This document shows, piece by piece, positions 7,419 through 8,497 of a stretch of DNA of 8,497 nucleotides. A program made the translations under genes and the position numbers. The notes under the pieces are model-generated. The model saw only the letters and a program-made list of their open reading frames with translations. It was not told where the DNA came from and ran no database searches. Numbering within the stretch: the stretch's first letter is position 1; each line of letters opens with the position of its first letter. This stretch comes from Melioribacter roseus (GTDB taxonomy: Bacteria > Bacteroidota > Ignavibacteria > Ignavibacteriales > Melioribacteraceae): contig DYHC01000069.1 of NCBI GenBank assembly GCA_020724325.1, positions 1-8,497 on the forward strand. The letters run 5' to 3'.

Positions 7419-7485
7419 AAGCGAAATAAGGGGTTATATTAGTGTACCATGAAAAAACTAATATATCAAACCGCCTTATTCGCTT
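7419..7485 (+). promoter_or_regulatory. Long hairpin with the transposase start codon in its loop
   Basis: The left arm (7419-7443) reads AAGCGA, A, ATAAGG, GGTT, ATATTAGT. The right arm (7457-7485) is the complement of AAGCGA, ATAAGG, C, GGTT, TGAT, ATATTAGT. This makes 24 base pairs broken only by bulges of 1, 1 and 4 nt. The 13-nt loop (7444-7456) contains the ATG at 7449-7451. The right arm is protein-coding, so the fold extends into the first dozen codons. In IS10 and IS50, hairpins over the transposase start are known to block translation of read-through transcripts. The same role is inferred here. An additional role as a binding site at the DNA level is possible. Confidence 0.7.
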
Positions 7486-8432
7486 ATGTGAATACTATCT
7501 GTTTCAGAAACATTAAACCAACATGCACCAAGATTTCTGATTCTGAGAATAATCCATATGTCTCACACGACAAACTTCAAAGACTTTTGTCTTCTGAAGA
7601 AGGATGGCAGAAATATTTGCAAAAGCGATATGGTAATTTGATAAATAGTGTCAAAACATCAAAGAGAAAATCTTTTTTGATTATTGACGATACTGTTATT
7701 GCCAAACCTTACAGCAAAGAACTTGACTTGCTTTCTTGGATTTATTCAAGCGGCGATAAGCAATACCTCTATGGAATCAATATTGTCTTTGTTATCTATT
7801 CCGACGGTAAGACCCGTTATCCGATTGGGTTTCGTATCTGGAAAAAGGACGATTACAAAACAAAGATTGATCTTGCCATTGAGTTGTTGCTTGAAACTAA
7901 GAAAAAACATCAATTGAAACCCGATTATGTGCTTATGGATTCGTTTTACTCTGCTGCTAAACTTTTGAAAACTGTTCGTAAGCTTAAGCTGCACTGGATT
8001 TCAAAGATAAAAGCCAATCGCCTCATAGACACAATTCAAGTTCAAGATTTTTTCAATCACCGTTATGGTAATCATATCGGCAGATTTTCAGAGAACATTA
8101 AAGCTCTTGTAGTAAAGGACAATGATAACTATTGGGCTACAAGTGATTTTTCTTTATCATCAACCATTGTTAAACAACTATATAAGAATCGCCAGACAAT
8201 CGAAGAGTTCTTTAGAATTCTGAAATCCGAATTAAGATTAGAAGGTTGTCCTTCGAGGCAACAACGTGTTCAAATCAATCATATCTATCTTGTTCTAATT
8301 GCCTTCTGTCAGTTGGAGTCTTTCAGAATTATGAAAAACATTTCTACCGTTTATAAACTTCGCTCTGTGTTCTTCGATTGTGTTATTCCTAAAAATTTTC
8401 AATGGAATTCACATATTATTCCTTTTGCGTAA
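7449..8432 (+). CDS. DDE transposase of the IS4 superfamily
   Basis: A 327-residue transposase with an RNase H-like catalytic core. The first acid lies in FLIIDDTVIAKPYS (D80, with D81 adjacent). The second is D164 in YVLMDSFYS. The third is E252 within the IS4-type signature Y245-(2)-R248-(3)-E252-(6)-K259 in YKNRQTIEEFFRILK. An insertion with beta strands (YGINIVFVIYSDGKTRYPIGFRIW) lies between the first two acids, as in IS4/IS701-like enzymes. All catalytic residues are present and the frame is unbroken, so it is probably active. No Shine-Dalgarno precedes the ATG, which lies in the loop of a large hairpin (7419-7485). This fits low translation. The stop codon (8430-8432) is inside the right inverted repeat, so the last residues are encoded by the element's end. 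Confidence 0.93.
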   Translation: MKKLIYQTALFAYVNTICFRNIKPTCTKISDSENNPYVSHDKLQRLLSSEEGWQKYLQKRYGNLINSVKTSKRKSFLIIDDTVIAKPYSKELDLLSWIYSSGDKQYLYGINIVFVIYSDGKTRYPIGFRIWKKDDYKTKIDLAIELLLETKKKHQLKPDYVLMDSFYSAAKLLKTVRKLKLHWISKIKANRLIDTIQVQDFFNHRYGNHIGRFSENIKALVVKDNDNYWATSDFSLSSTIVKQLYKNRQTIEEFFRILKSELRLEGCPSRQQRVQINHIYLVLIAFCQLESFRIMKNISTVYKLRSVFFDCVIPKNFQWNSHIIPFA

Positions 8433-8439
8433 CTTCAGT
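8424..8439 (-). repeat. Right terminal inverted repeat of the IS
   Basis: This is the exact reverse complement of the left end (7391-7406). It overlaps the last three codons, including the stop, of the transposase gene. Confidence 0.9.
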
Positions 8440-8458
8440 TACTAACTGAAGTTACGCA
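8439..8458 (+). repeat. 20-bp direct repeat, right copy; extra IS tip outside the element
   Basis: This is identical to 7385-7404. After the candidate target duplication TACTA (8440-8444) comes ACTGAAGTTACGCA (8445-8458), the IS tip in left-end orientation. From 8459 the sequence (TACTTTTGAAAAGCC) differs from the interior of both ends of this IS. It may be the end of a related IS or of a short non-autonomous element that continues past the window, or a favoured target resembling the IS end. Confidence 0.7.
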
Positions 8459-8497
8459 TACTTTTGAAAAGCCTTAGTCATAAAAGCACCAAAAACA

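Larger units (their letters stand above)
7391..8439 (+). mobile_element. Complete insertion sequence, 1049 bp, IS4-superfamily DDE type
   Basis: The element is bounded by perfect 16-bp inverted repeats (ACTGAAGTTACGCAAA at 7391-7406 and its complement at 8424-8439) and contains one transposase gene filling almost the whole length. TACTA occurs directly on both sides (7386-7390 and 8440-8444), a candidate 5-bp target duplication. Intact ends, an intact transposase and a clean duplication suggest a fairly recent insertion that could still be active. It landed 87 nt after the AbgT-family gene, in intergenic DNA, so no gene in the window is broken by it. The exact ends could shift by a base or two, because the bases beside the tips are themselves repeated. 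The family (IS4, IS701 or ISH3-like) cannot be settled without a comparison. Confidence 0.9.

Overview
The window looks like chromosomal DNA of an AT-rich, Gram-negative-type bacterium. Gene content, A/T-rich leaders with weak Shine-Dalgarno sites, and the style of the intergenic repeats suggest the Bacteroidota/Chlorobiota (FCB) group, perhaps Ignavibacteria. This is a judgement from memory of similar genomes, not a search result.

Layout. The left edge (1-41, minus strand) holds the first 13 codons of a cold-shock protein that runs off the window. Positions 42-519 hold no convincing gene, but contain a degenerate hexamer tract (121-150) and an imperfect inverted repeat (285-365). A minus-strand gene for an atypical NAD(P)-binding epimerase/SDR-type protein follows (520-1437), with a textbook -35/-10 pair upstream. 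Pointing away from it is a decayed YciI-like gene (about 1527-1950) that can be read only by switching frames several times. From 2102 to 7303 all genes lie on the plus strand: a CaCA-family cation/Ca2+ antiporter, purK and purE (overlapping by 7 nt; the AIR to CAIR step of purine synthesis), a single-domain bacterial voltage-gated cation channel whose filter (TLEGWAE) resembles Ca2+-selective rather than Na+-selective versions, and an AbgT-family transporter. At the right end is a complete 1049-bp insertion sequence (7391-8439) with 16-bp perfect terminal inverted repeats, a candidate 5-bp target duplication and one DDE transposase with the IS4-type Y-R-E-K signature.

How the genes fit together. 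purK/purE form a clear functional pair, translationally coupled by overlap. The channel and the AbgT transporter are 22 nt apart and probably co-transcribed. The antiporter and the channel could both act on Ca2+ (extrusion and gated entry), but they are separated by purKE, so a joint role is only inference.

I do not see a clearly new multi-gene system. The points most worth a second look are: the large hairpin that places the transposase start codon in its loop; a second copy of the IS tip directly outside its right end, with different DNA behind it; the Ca2+-type filter of the channel; and the pseudogene opposite the SDR gene.
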